Shown here: piece by piece, positions 44,652-52,579 of the stretch | How positions within the stretch are numbered: position 1 is the first letter of the stretch | How the letters are laid out: the number at the start of each line of letters is the position of its first letter | Source of the DNA: an uncultured Bacteroidia bacterium | Lineage (GTDB): Bacteria; Bacteroidota; Bacteroidia; NS11-12g; UBA9320 | Direction of reading: 5' to 3' | Length of the DNA: 53,072 nt | Assembly: GCA_905478335.1 (NCBI GenBank) | Contig: CAJQIC010000045.1 | Coordinates: 1-53,072 of the forward strand | The notes under the pieces: generated by a model | The model's input: only the letters and a program-made list of their open reading frames with translations | The model's database searches: none | What the model was told of the DNA's origin: nothing | Translations under genes and position numbers: made by a program

Positions 44652-45384
44652 CCGGCTTATTCCCGACTATAACAATATTGGGCGTGAACAAGACTTCATC
44701 CCAGGTACGTGCAGAAAAGAACAACTGCATTTTTAAGCATATCTTAGTGATTGACCAACCCACTTTACGCATTATCTCCTTCACCGGGTTTTCGATAAAC
44801 ACAATTCCTTCTGAAATCTCAACGCCTTGGTAGCCACAAGACTGCAACAATTGCTTGGCGGAACTTTTATTCAAGAAAACTTCATGGGTGAAGTCCGCGA
44901 AAGCAAAAACAGAAGCCAAGGGAGCGTCCATGTTAGGCGTTCTAAAAATGACTTTGCCGTTTGGTTTGAGACCAGTACGAACCATCTTTAGAAAATTCAC
45001 CAATTCGTCTTTTGCAAGATGCTCTATCAAATCAACAGCAAAAATCACATCATACGTTTCCTGTTTATCTTTTAGATAATCATTCACGTCGGCCTGTTCA
45101 ATTCCGGTAACGCCAAAAACACCTGCCATCTTTACTTGTTCGACGCTTAAGTCGATACCGTTTGTATGCGAATACCCCAAATTATTCAATGCTTTGATCA
45201 AAGAACCAGTCCCACATCCAATGTCTAAAATCTTGACCTCCTTGCTGGAAGGCATCAAGTGTTTAAACTCACGTTCAAAGTAACGCACTTGCTGTTTAAA
45301 GTGTTGAATTTGAACCGATTGATCCTGCTTCCCGGAATGGGTAGAGTAATAATTTTGATATAACGTTTCGCGATAATTATGCAT
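44641..45384 (-). CDS. Class I SAM-dependent methyltransferase (UbiG-like)
   Basis: A 247-residue methyltransferase with motif I ILDIGCGTGSLIKAL, the acidic NGIDLS after strand 2, VIFAVDLIEHL and KVIFRTPNMDAP, the wording of the UbiG / type 11 methyltransferase group. A C-terminal extension (about 190-247) contains one hydrophobic stretch. The substrate is unknown. Its promoter box is back to back with that of rnhB on the other strand, and its stop overlaps the Ldh gene. Confidence 0.86.
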   Translation of the reverse strand: MHNYRETLYQNYYSTHSGKQDQSVQIQHFKQQVRYFEREFKHLMPSSKEVKILDIGCGTGSLIKALNNLGYSHTNGIDLSVEQVKMAGVFGVTGIEQADVNDYLKDKQETYDVIFAVDLIEHLAKDELVNFLKMVRTGLKPNGKVIFRTPNMDAPLASVFAFADFTHEVFLNKSSAKQLLQSCGYQGVEISEGIVFIENPVKEIMRKVGWSITKICLKMQLFFSARTWDEVLFTPNIVIVGNKPAKA

Positions 45385-45397
45385 GTCGAATCGTTTG

Positions 45398-45416
45398 CAA
45401 ACATAGCTTATTTTTG
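45398..45416. promoter_or_regulatory. Back-to-back divergent -7 boxes (methyltransferase and rnhB)
   Basis: A minus-strand TATGTTTG (45405-45398) drives the methyltransferase and a plus-strand TATTTTTG (45409-45416) drives rnhB. Both are perfect TAnnTTTG matches, with only three bases between them. The plus box ends three bases before the rnhB ATG. Each promoter's upstream half would lie in the opposite gene or its leader, so the two are probably mutually exclusive. Confidence 0.55.
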
Positions 45417-45419
45417 CCT

Positions 45420-46034
45420 ATGCTTCGTTTGGCAATACAGGAAAATAGAATTGAAGCTGGCTGTGATGAAGCCGGTCGCGGATGTTTGGCCGGGCCTGTA
45501 TGCGCGGCTGCCGTAATCCTACCCAAAAAACATGGAATTATTGGTCTAAACGATTCAAAGAAGCTGTCTAAAACCAAACGAGAAAAACTGCGTTCTCAAA
45601 TCGAACAGAAAGCCATCGCTTGGTCTGTTGGTATGGTTTGGGAAAAAGAAATCGATCAAATTAACATTCTGAACGCCTCTATCAAAGCCATGCATATTGC
45701 CTTGGCCGGATTAGACAAACAGCCTCAATTTATAGCTGTTGACGGCAATCGATTTAAGCCGTACAACCAAATCCCACATGAGACAATCATTAAGGGAGAT
45801 GGAAAATATCTTCATATTGCTGCCGCATCCGTGTTGGCTAAAACACATAGAGATGATTACATGCAAGCGCTTCACGATAAATTTCCGATATACAATTGGC
45901 AAAAAAATAAGGGCTATCCAACTATAGAACATCGAAACGCTGTTATTAAATTCGGACTCTCGGAACATCATAGAGCATCATTCAAAACAACCGACCCACA
46001 ACTTAAATTATGGCCAAAAGAAAAATCTTTATAA
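45420..46034 (+). CDS. rnhB: Ribonuclease HII
   Basis: RNase HII cuts RNA in RNA-DNA hybrids and single ribonucleotides in DNA. The protein (204 residues from the ATG) has the signature AGCDEAGRGCLAGPV with D16 and E17, LNDSKKLS, FIAVDGNRF with a third acidic residue and IKGDGKYLHIAAASVLAKTHRD with the fourth. A TTG two codons earlier is rejected because it forms part of the -7 box. The last 25 bases overlap the start of the next gene in another frame. Confidence 0.94.
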   Translation: MLRLAIQENRIEAGCDEAGRGCLAGPVCAAAVILPKKHGIIGLNDSKKLSKTKREKLRSQIEQKAIAWSVGMVWEKEIDQINILNASIKAMHIALAGLDKQPQFIAVDGNRFKPYNQIPHETIIKGDGKYLHIAAASVLAKTHRDDYMQALHDKFPIYNWQKNKGYPTIEHRNAVIKFGLSEHHRASFKTTDPQLKLWPKEKSL

Positions 46035-46783
46035 TTCTCATTATCAGCTTTGTAGCGCAATTTGCCTCTGGCCAAAACGATTATTACATCGGGTTGGACA
46101 TTGGACCTAAATTTGATTATTACAGACTGGCTACTGGTGGCACTCGACCCTACCATCCGAGTATTAAAATATACAATCAAATGGCAGCTACATTCGGTGT
46201 TGTTGGCGGTGCCATCGTGGAAGAAAGATACCAAGTTGAAGTAGGCATTTATAAGTCAGACTATCGTGTAAATGTTGATTTATTAACCGAAAGTGGTGAC
46301 GTCTATTTTGCCAATACGCCAATTAATACATTTACCTCGTACATGGTACCTTTCAACTTTAACGTCGTAAAAACATGGCAAGGAAAATATGAACCGCGTC
46401 ACTTTATTTATGGTACCGGCGTTACGCTTTTGGCTGGAACAAAAATGGGATTGACAGAAACTTTTTTTAGCCCAGAAGTACCCATAAATCCATTAAACGC
46501 ATCGGCTGGTTCAATCTCCTATATCATCACCGACAATAGCTTTGATGCTAAGATTGTTATGCTAAATATCAACGTTGGCTACCAATACCCTATAAATGAA
46601 GCAGTTAACATCAACATAGGCATGAATTCAAAACTCGGTATTGCAGGCAACAATTACTTCGACATTACGCACAGAACACCCAATCATGCGTCGGTTAGAA
46701 ATTCGATATTTACCACAGGTACAAGTCTTCAATTTAATATTGGTTTCCGTTACTATTTGGATGCAGAAGAAGAAACTATGTGA
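46010..46783 (+). CDS. Outer-membrane beta-barrel protein, 257 residues
   Basis: A signal peptide (about 1-21, ending ASGQ) leads into a barrel-like protein with YYIGLDIGPKFDYY at the start, regular alternation, and LQFNIGFRYYLDAEEE near the C-terminus. The start ATG lies inside rnhB, overlapping it by 25 bases, so translation is likely coupled. I see no family-specific motif. Confidence 0.76.
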   Translation: MAKRKIFIILIISFVAQFASGQNDYYIGLDIGPKFDYYRLATGGTRPYHPSIKIYNQMAATFGVVGGAIVEERYQVEVGIYKSDYRVNVDLLTESGDVYFANTPINTFTSYMVPFNFNVVKTWQGKYEPRHFIYGTGVTLLAGTKMGLTETFFSPEVPINPLNASAGSISYIITDNSFDAKIVMLNINVGYQYPINEAVNINIGMNSKLGIAGNNYFDITHRTPNHASVRNSIFTTGTSLQFNIGFRYYLDAEEETM

Positions 46784-46816
46784 TAAACTTGTTGTTACTT
46801 TGAATGGCCTGAAGAT

Positions 46817-47671
46817 TTGAAAAAACAGAGAACTCTAGATAAAAAACACCTCACAACAAGGGAAAAGTGGCATGAAATAATTTTCGAAGCCGACACCCCT
46901 GATGCACGGCTTTTTGACGTAATCCTATTATGGGGAATCGTCATTAGTGTCTTCGTCATCATGCTGGACAGTGTGCAAACGATTTCAGCGTCGGTCTCAC
47001 AGGTACTGAATTACCTCGAATGGTTTTTCACCATCGTATTCAGTATCGAATATTTTTTGCGTATTTATCTGAGTGCAAAACCAAGAAAGTACATCTTAAG
47101 TTTCTGGGGCATTATTGATTTACTCAGTACAATACCCACGTATTTAAGTTTGATTTTTACTGGCACAAAGTACTTACTAATAATCCGCGTATTGAGATTA
47201 TTACGCGTATTCAGGATTTTTCGACTTAGTCGATACAGTAAGGAAGCAAACAGTCTTGCTAAAGCCCTAAAAGCAAGCAGTAATAAAATTACCGTCTTTT
47301 TTGGGTTCATTCTTATTTTGGTCATACTAATGGGTACCGTGATGTACATCATTGAAGGGGCTGAACACAACTATGAACTGAATGATGAAAACAAATTCTC
47401 CAGTATACCCGCTAGTATTTATTGGGCCGTGGTTACCGTGACAACGGTTGGTTATGGAGACATCACCCCAAGCACTATATTGGGTAAATTCTTATCATCT
47501 GCCTTGATGATTATTGGTTACGCTATCATTACCGTGCCAACTGGCATTGTAACTGTAGAATTCGCGGATCAAAAGCGCAAGAAAAACCCATGCAAACATT
47601 GTAAAACAAACAATGAAAAGGATGCGTTGTTTTGTAAAAACTGTGGGGAGTCAATGTCGAATACCCCATAG
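46817..47671 (+). CDS. Voltage-gated potassium channel with C-terminal zinc ribbon
   Basis: The 284 residues show a six-helix voltage-gated cation channel. S4 carries six arginines spaced by three (R124, R127, R130, R133, R136, R139). The selectivity filter TTVGYGD (209-215) is the K+ signature, and S6 follows (about 222-245). Shortly after S6, in place of an RCK domain, the chain ends with a two-pair zinc-ribbon-like module (C259, C262, C273, C276). The start is TTG, just after a TTACTTTG box. A small cysteine-rich gene lies 11 bases downstream. Confidence 0.9.
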   Translation: MKKQRTLDKKHLTTREKWHEIIFEADTPDARLFDVILLWGIVISVFVIMLDSVQTISASVSQVLNYLEWFFTIVFSIEYFLRIYLSAKPRKYILSFWGIIDLLSTIPTYLSLIFTGTKYLLIIRVLRLLRVFRIFRLSRYSKEANSLAKALKASSNKITVFFGFILILVILMGTVMYIIEGAEHNYELNDENKFSSIPASIYWAVVTVTTVGYGDITPSTILGKFLSSALMIIGYAIITVPTGIVTVEFADQKRKKNPCKHCKTNNEKDALFCKNCGESMSNTP

Positions 47672-47682
47672 GCCTCGACCTC

Positions 47683-47835
47683 ATGGATTTAAAGGAAAAC
47701 GAAGATTACTATATTAACGCTGATGGTTTGTTGGTAATGACAGAGGCATACCACTTAAAGCGTGGGACATGTTGTGGCAAAAAATGCAAGCACTGTCCTT
47801 ACGACCACGTCAATGTACCGCGGTGGCGTAGATAG
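47683..47835 (+). CDS. DUF5522-like small cysteine-rich protein
   Basis: An ATG at 47683 opens a 50-residue frame ending in TAG at 47833-47835. It matches the pattern of the small DUF5522 family: DYYINADGLLVMTEAYHL near the start, then KRGTCCGKKCKHCPY, with four cysteines in CC-x3-C-x2-C and a histidine between the last pair. A metal (zinc or iron) site is likely. It begins 11 bases after the K+ channel gene, whose own tail is a zinc ribbon. It ends one base before the stop of the convergent permease gene. Function unknown. Confidence 0.85.
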   Translation: MDLKENEDYYINADGLLVMTEAYHLKRGTCCGKKCKHCPYDHVNVPRWRR

Positions 47836-49056
47836 TTAGTTAAACCGAATCGCCTTTACAGGCGAGATCACACGAACCATAACCGCAGGTATAAGCATCA
47901 TCAACATGCTAATCACAAGGGTTCCGATATTAAGATACGCTATGGTTTCTATCGATATTTGAACAGGTACCGTTGCCATATAATAGGTTTCTTCAGGCAG
48001 TGTTATTAGCCCCGTTTTCAACTGCAGCCAAGCCAAACCCAAACCTAAGACATTCCCGATAATTAACCCAGGTATAACCATCGACAATCCCTTCAATAAA
48101 AACACCCGAACAACTTGTCCGTTGTTTGCCCCTAAGCTTTTAAGAACACCAATCATCTGAGTACGATCAACGATTAGAATAAGAAATGCTGTGATCAAAT
48201 TCACAACCGACACAATCGTCATTAAAATAATGATTATTAGCGCATTAGAGTCTACTATTTGTAGCCACTTGAAGATGACCCCGTGTTTTTCCTCAATATT
48301 CTCTGCACGGAGTTTTATGCCAATTTGATCGTCAACCCAATCGGTCATGGCTTCCATTTGTGTCAAATCTTTAATATTGATTTCAAAGCCACTGACTTGA
48401 CTATAATCCGTGGTATAAATCCGCTGGATTACGCGTAAATCAGTAAAACAAATGGTTTTGTCAAACTCCCCTAACCCTGTGCTAAAAATGCCAACAAGAC
48501 GCATGCGTCGTCGTCTCACTTTCGTATCTTGAATAAAAAAGATTTCGAGATTTTGACCTGTGTCCAATTGAAGCTTTTCAGCCACTTTTTGAGACAACAC
48601 AAACTCGTATGTATCGGTAGTGTCTGAAAGCAACGGCAGTCGTCCACGTTGCAGGTTGTCGTTGATAAATGACCAATCATAATCGACCCCAACACCTTTA
48701 AACACCATGCCTTCAATTTCTTTTTGGGTATTGATGATACCGGCTTTTAGGCAAAAAGGGGCAACCGAACTAACTTCAGGATGTGCCTTAACGATTGGTA
48801 TAAATTCTTGATCAAGTGGAATTAAGCGCAGCTCCCTACTTTGATTTAGGTCTAAGTTACGCACATGTATGTGCCCATCGAAGCCAACAATTTTGTTTTT
48901 TATCTCAGATTGGAAACCTTTAACCACTCCAACAGCCAAGAGCATCACTGCTAAACTGATGCCCACTGCGGCTATAGCCAAACGTATGATTAAACGAGTG
49001 AACGATTTACCAGAATGAGTGGCTAATTTTTTCCCGACGAAATAGCTAAAATCCAT
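47836..49056 (-). CDS. LolC/LolE-like FtsX-domain permease
   Basis: This 406-residue membrane protein has the architecture of the lipoprotein-releasing ABC permease. One N-terminal helix (about 24-46) follows a FVGKKLATHSGKS start. A large periplasmic domain (MacB_PCD-like, about 47-265) comes next, then three C-terminal helices with the FtsX domain (IGVLKSLGANNGQVVRVFLLKG). In Bacteroidota this family extracts lipoproteins from the inner membrane; the ATPase partner is not in the window. A degenerate -7 box TACGTTTC ends six bases before the ATG. Confidence 0.88.
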   Translation of the reverse strand: MDFSYFVGKKLATHSGKSFTRLIIRLAIAAVGISLAVMLLAVGVVKGFQSEIKNKIVGFDGHIHVRNLDLNQSRELRLIPLDQEFIPIVKAHPEVSSVAPFCLKAGIINTQKEIEGMVFKGVGVDYDWSFINDNLQRGRLPLLSDTTDTYEFVLSQKVAEKLQLDTGQNLEIFFIQDTKVRRRRMRLVGIFSTGLGEFDKTICFTDLRVIQRIYTTDYSQVSGFEINIKDLTQMEAMTDWVDDQIGIKLRAENIEEKHGVIFKWLQIVDSNALIIIILMTIVSVVNLITAFLILIVDRTQMIGVLKSLGANNGQVVRVFLLKGLSMVIPGLIIGNVLGLGLAWLQLKTGLITLPEETYYMATVPVQISIETIAYLNIGTLVISMLMMLIPAVMVRVISPVKAIRFN

Positions 49057-49093
49057 ACTTTCGAAACGTACAAAATGCGCTCAGCGTTCAAAA

Positions 49094-50353
49094 ATGCATA
49101 AAATTGGCCTTTTAGCTTCCATTCTTTTCGCCTTTAATTTTTCTGCCTGTGGAGAATTGAAAAATTCAACAACAGAACACGACACCAATTTGCCTAAAGT
49201 TTCAGCTAACATTTCACCTGTCATTGAAGTTGGCGCATCACAGCTTGAAACATATCTACCTCTTTTGGAAGGTAAAAGGATTGCCATGATGGTCAATCAA
49301 ACAAGTATGGTTAACCAATCGCATGTAGTGGATACGCTATTGCAATGGGGCGTCAACATTGTAAAAATATTTGCACCTGAACATGGCTTTAGAGGTGACC
49401 ACAGCGCCGGTGCGCATGTAAAAAGTACTATTGACACCAAGACTGGTTTACCAATTGTTTCGTTGTATGGTAAATCACGAAAACCTTCTGCAGCGATGAT
49501 GGAAGGAATTGACGTGGTGGTATTTGACATTCAAGATGTTGGAGTACGGTTTTACACCTACATATCGAGCATGCACTATCTGATGGAGGCATGCCAAGAA
49601 AACAACTTAGAAATGATGGTATTGGACCGCCCGAACCCCAATGGTCATTACGTTGATGGCCCAGTGTTGGACATTAAATACAAATCATTTATTGGTATGC
49701 ACCCTGTTCCTTTGGTCCACGGCATGACGGTTGGCGAATTTGCGACAATGATAAACGGAGAAAGGTGGCTGACTGGAGGCGACACATGTAAATTGACGGT
49801 AATAAAATGTAGGAATTACACCCATGATTCGATGTACCAATTGCCAGTTCGTCCATCTCCTAACCTCCCCACCATGGAGTCCATTTATTTGTATCCTTCT
49901 CTAGGTTTGTTTGAAGGAACGAACGTTAGTATCGGTAGAGGCACAGAAAATCCATTTGAACTTGTTGGACGACCCTTGGATGATTCCAAGCCATCTCAAG
50001 GAATCATACCACCTAAAGGATGGTATAAATTTACACCCAAATCCATTCCCGGTGTTTCAGACCACCCTAAATATGAGGGAGTTACCTGTTACGGACTTAA
50101 ATTATCAGATTTTGCGAACAACCATATAGTGCCAAATAAACGCATTCATTTGGACTTGCTTAGCCGATGGTATTCGACCAACGATTCGGAGTTAAATGGC
50201 GCTTATTTTAAGACATTCTTCACCAAATTAGCTGGAGGGCCAGAACTTCAAAAACAAATCGAAGCGGGTCTTTCTTCTGAAGACATTTATAAAAGTTGGC
50301 AGCCCGGCCTGGACCAATTCAATAATACTCGAGCAAAATACCTTCTGTATTAA
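49094..50353 (+). CDS. DUF1343 / NamZ-like exo-beta-N-acetylmuramidase, lipoprotein
   Basis: The 419-residue protein has a lipoprotein signal (FNFSAC, C19) and then the complete DUF1343 domain. Family motifs are MMVNQTS (65-71), FAPEHGFRGD (93-102), VVFDIQDVGVRFYTYISSM, LDRPNPNG and GLFEGTNVSIGRGTENPF. A member of this family, NamZ, removes terminal MurNAc from peptidoglycan fragments, so cell-wall recycling in the periplasm is the likely role. It is divergent from the LolE-like gene with a short intergenic region. Confidence 0.88.
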   Translation: MHKIGLLASILFAFNFSACGELKNSTTEHDTNLPKVSANISPVIEVGASQLETYLPLLEGKRIAMMVNQTSMVNQSHVVDTLLQWGVNIVKIFAPEHGFRGDHSAGAHVKSTIDTKTGLPIVSLYGKSRKPSAAMMEGIDVVVFDIQDVGVRFYTYISSMHYLMEACQENNLEMMVLDRPNPNGHYVDGPVLDIKYKSFIGMHPVPLVHGMTVGEFATMINGERWLTGGDTCKLTVIKCRNYTHDSMYQLPVRPSPNLPTMESIYLYPSLGLFEGTNVSIGRGTENPFELVGRPLDDSKPSQGIIPPKGWYKFTPKSIPGVSDHPKYEGVTCYGLKLSDFANNHIVPNKRIHLDLLSRWYSTNDSELNGAYFKTFFTKLAGGPELQKQIEAGLSSEDIYKSWQPGLDQFNNTRAKYLLY

Positions 50354-50371
50354 CAAAAATATTCGCTCAAC

Positions 50372-50396
50372 TTTTACGTTCTTTGACTACGTAAAA
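50372..50396. repeat. 8-bp inverted repeat upstream of porQ
   Basis: TTTTACGT (50372-50379) and ACGTAAAA (50389-50396) are separated by nine bases. No T run follows, so it is not a standard terminator for the NamZ-like gene. The loop contains TCTTTG, resembling a -7 box 21 bases before the porQ ATG, so an operator-like role is possible. Confidence 0.4.
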
Positions 50397-50406
50397 CGAG
50401 TAATCT

Positions 50407-51465
50407 ATGTTCCGACTTTTTATAGTCACAGCATTCATCTTTATCCACTTTACAAGCTTTGCTCAATTAGGTGGAAGTCAATCATTTGCTTTTGTGAATA
50501 TTGATCCTACTGCACGAACTGCAGGATTGGGTTCAAGCACCATGGCAGATTTTAAAAATGACATTGGCATCGGATACCACAATCCATCGTCATTGAATGA
50601 AACCATGGATAATTTTGCGTCTTTGTCTTACAACAATTATTTCGCTGATATCAATAGTGGTTTTGGAGGATTTGTCAAACACTTTGACAAACATGGTACG
50701 GTAAGTGGCGCGATAACCTATACGGACTATGGCCACTTTGACGAAACGGATATAACAGGAAAAGTAATCGGTCAGTTTTGGGCACAAGACTATGTCTTTC
50801 AAATCGGATACGGAAACATTTGGGAACGTGATACACACTTCACCTATGGCACTAATGTTAAATTTTTGTATTCGGTGTACGAAAAATATGTAGCCACTGC
50901 ATTTGCTGTTGATTTCGCTGGAGCATATCACCGACCAGACAAAAAATTCCATGCGTCATTATTGATTCGAAACTTGGGTTACAATGCCATACCTTATGTT
51001 ACTGAACGCGTTGATCTACCTTTCGACATACAAATGGGGTTCTCCAAAAAGTTACAGCATAACCCTTTAAAAATGACCGTTGTTGCCCATAACCTGCAAC
51101 AGTTTGACATCAGCTATGTAAATGTAAATTCAAGAAATAAAAATATAGATTTAGAGACTGGACAGGTCCGCAATGAAACTGTGCCATTTGGTGATAAAGT
51201 GATGCGACATTTCAATTTTGGGGCAGAACTCGTATTCTCAGAAAACTTCCAATTACGCGGTGGGTATAACCATATGCGCAGGAAGGAGCTGGCTCCGGAA
51301 ACAGCCAAAGGAGCAGCAGGTTTCTCTTGGGGATTGGGAATTGGTATTAGAAAATTCAAGGTGGATTATGCCATGGTTACCTATTTCCCAGGCATCAACA
51401 TTTCTTATTTTACGGTTTCCAAAAACATTTCGGATTTCAAAAAGGCAAAACCAGAAAACTACTAA
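50407..51465 (+). CDS. porQ: Type IX secretion system protein PorQ
   Basis: PorQ is an outer-membrane protein of the T9SS and resembles the FadL/PorV barrel group. The 352 residues begin with a signal peptide (about 1-19) and the family opening LGGSQSFAFVNIDPTARTAGLGSSTMADF, followed by GYHNPSSLNE, and end with strands up to FPGINISYFTVSKNI. Its presence agrees with the four T9SS cargo genes in this window. The next gene starts two bases later, so it is probably co-transcribed. Confidence 0.88.
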   Translation: MFRLFIVTAFIFIHFTSFAQLGGSQSFAFVNIDPTARTAGLGSSTMADFKNDIGIGYHNPSSLNETMDNFASLSYNNYFADINSGFGGFVKHFDKHGTVSGAITYTDYGHFDETDITGKVIGQFWAQDYVFQIGYGNIWERDTHFTYGTNVKFLYSVYEKYVATAFAVDFAGAYHRPDKKFHASLLIRNLGYNAIPYVTERVDLPFDIQMGFSKKLQHNPLKMTVVAHNLQQFDISYVNVNSRNKNIDLETGQVRNETVPFGDKVMRHFNFGAELVFSENFQLRGGYNHMRRKELAPETAKGAAGFSWGLGIGIRKFKVDYAMVTYFPGINISYFTVSKNISDFKKAKPENY

Positions 51466-51466
51466 C

Positions 51467-51868
51467 ATGCACCGCACATTTTCTACCATCATCCTAGGAT
51501 TTCTGCTGCTCGCGCCCAACCTCAATGCCGAAGAACCTCGTCTTGACAAAAAACAAGACCAGCTTAAAACCAACATGGCCAAGCTTGATAGTCAAATTCA
51601 AGAACTAAATACGGCAATAGAGGAAGGGAATGAAAAGGCTAAACAAGAACAGTTTGAGCGTTACATGAACAACAACTTACGAAACATGGAACGTTTAGTG
51701 GCTGAAAGAAAAGAGGAGCAAAAGAAGCGTGAACGATGGAATATGTTTCGTGGCCTGATATTGGTTATAACCGTTATCGCAGCTATTGTTGCTCGTTCAG
51801 CAAAGAAAAAAGCAAAAAACGCACAAGATGAAGTAAACCAGACCGGTGGTCAAAATCAAAGCGAATAA
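51467..51868 (+). CDS. Small coiled-coil membrane protein downstream of porQ
   Basis: From the ATG at 51467 this is 133 residues. A signal peptide or anchor (about 1-21, ending LNAE) is followed by a heptad-like charged stretch (about 25-93) predicted to form a coiled coil. One hydrophobic segment lies at about 95-112, and a short K/Q/N tail follows. No family recognised. The tight spacing (two bases after the porQ stop) suggests a role in the same envelope machinery. A longer in-frame ORF from 51218 is rejected, because that part overlaps porQ coding sequence. The end overlaps the convergent hydrolase by 13 bases. Confidence 0.75.
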   Translation: MHRTFSTIILGFLLLAPNLNAEEPRLDKKQDQLKTNMAKLDSQIQELNTAIEEGNEKAKQEQFERYMNNNLRNMERLVAERKEEQKKRERWNMFRGLILVITVIAAIVARSAKKKAKNAQDEVNQTGGQNQSE

Positions 51869-52509
51869 GTTCCGTTTAAGAACGGATTATACTTTATCTC
51901 GTGACCAATGGTTGTTTCAGCTCCATGTCCTGAATAGACTAAAAAATCTGTAGGCAAAGTAAGCAGCTCCTGCTCAATAGAATTCATCAATACATCTTTG
52001 TCCCCGCCTGGTAAATCAACGCGACCAACGCTGTGTCTGAACAATACATCACCAGAAATCACAAACTTCTCGGCTCTTGCTATAAAGGAAATACTGCCAG
52101 GAGAATGACCAGGCGTAAACACTATCTCCAATTCCGATTCACCAAATTTCAAATTTATACCTTCCTTAAGGTAAGCGGTTGGCCGAGGTGACGTTTCATA
52201 TGGAATTTGATACATCATGGCTGTAGGCGTGCCACTATCAAGCACAGGGAGGTCTAACTCGTGCATGTAAAAGGGTATGTTATATTTCTCAACACAGAAT
52301 GCGTTGCCTAAGATGTGGTCGATGTGGCAATGTGTGTTAATGAGTTGAACCGGCTTAAGATTATGTCCAGCGATAAACGTGCACAACTCCATTTGTTCAG
52401 TGGCATTTGAACATCCGGGATCGACAATAAGGCAATCCAGCGTATCATCCCAGATTACATAAGTATTCTCCTGGAAAGCATTAAATGTGAATCGATAAAG
52501 ATGAATCAT
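51856..52509 (-). CDS. MBL-fold hydrolase (glyoxalase II-like)
   Basis: The 217-residue protein has the dinuclear-metal motif THCHIDH (H60, H62, D64, H65), plus TPGHSPGS and SGDVLFRHSVGR with further ligands and SGHG near 192-195. This is the short glyoxalase II / hydroxyacylglutathione hydrolase-like branch common in Bacteroidota. The true substrate may be a thioester other than S-lactoylglutathione. A near-consensus box (TACTTTCG) ends four bases before the ATG. Confidence 0.9.
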   Translation of the reverse strand: MIHLYRFTFNAFQENTYVIWDDTLDCLIVDPGCSNATEQMELCTFIAGHNLKPVQLINTHCHIDHILGNAFCVEKYNIPFYMHELDLPVLDSGTPTAMMYQIPYETSPRPTAYLKEGINLKFGESELEIVFTPGHSPGSISFIARAEKFVISGDVLFRHSVGRVDLPGGDKDVLMNSIEQELLTLPTDFLVYSGHGAETTIGHEIKYNPFLNGTYSL

Positions 52510-52579
52510 ACTGCGAAAGTATCATCGTTAAAATTAATTTCAGTAACAATTTCTATTCAACTGACAACGTTTGACAGTT

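Noticed and set aside
51218-51466. Extended frame for the coiled-coil protein
   Set aside because: This part lies wholly inside porQ in another frame. The ATG at 51467 gives a proper signal peptide.
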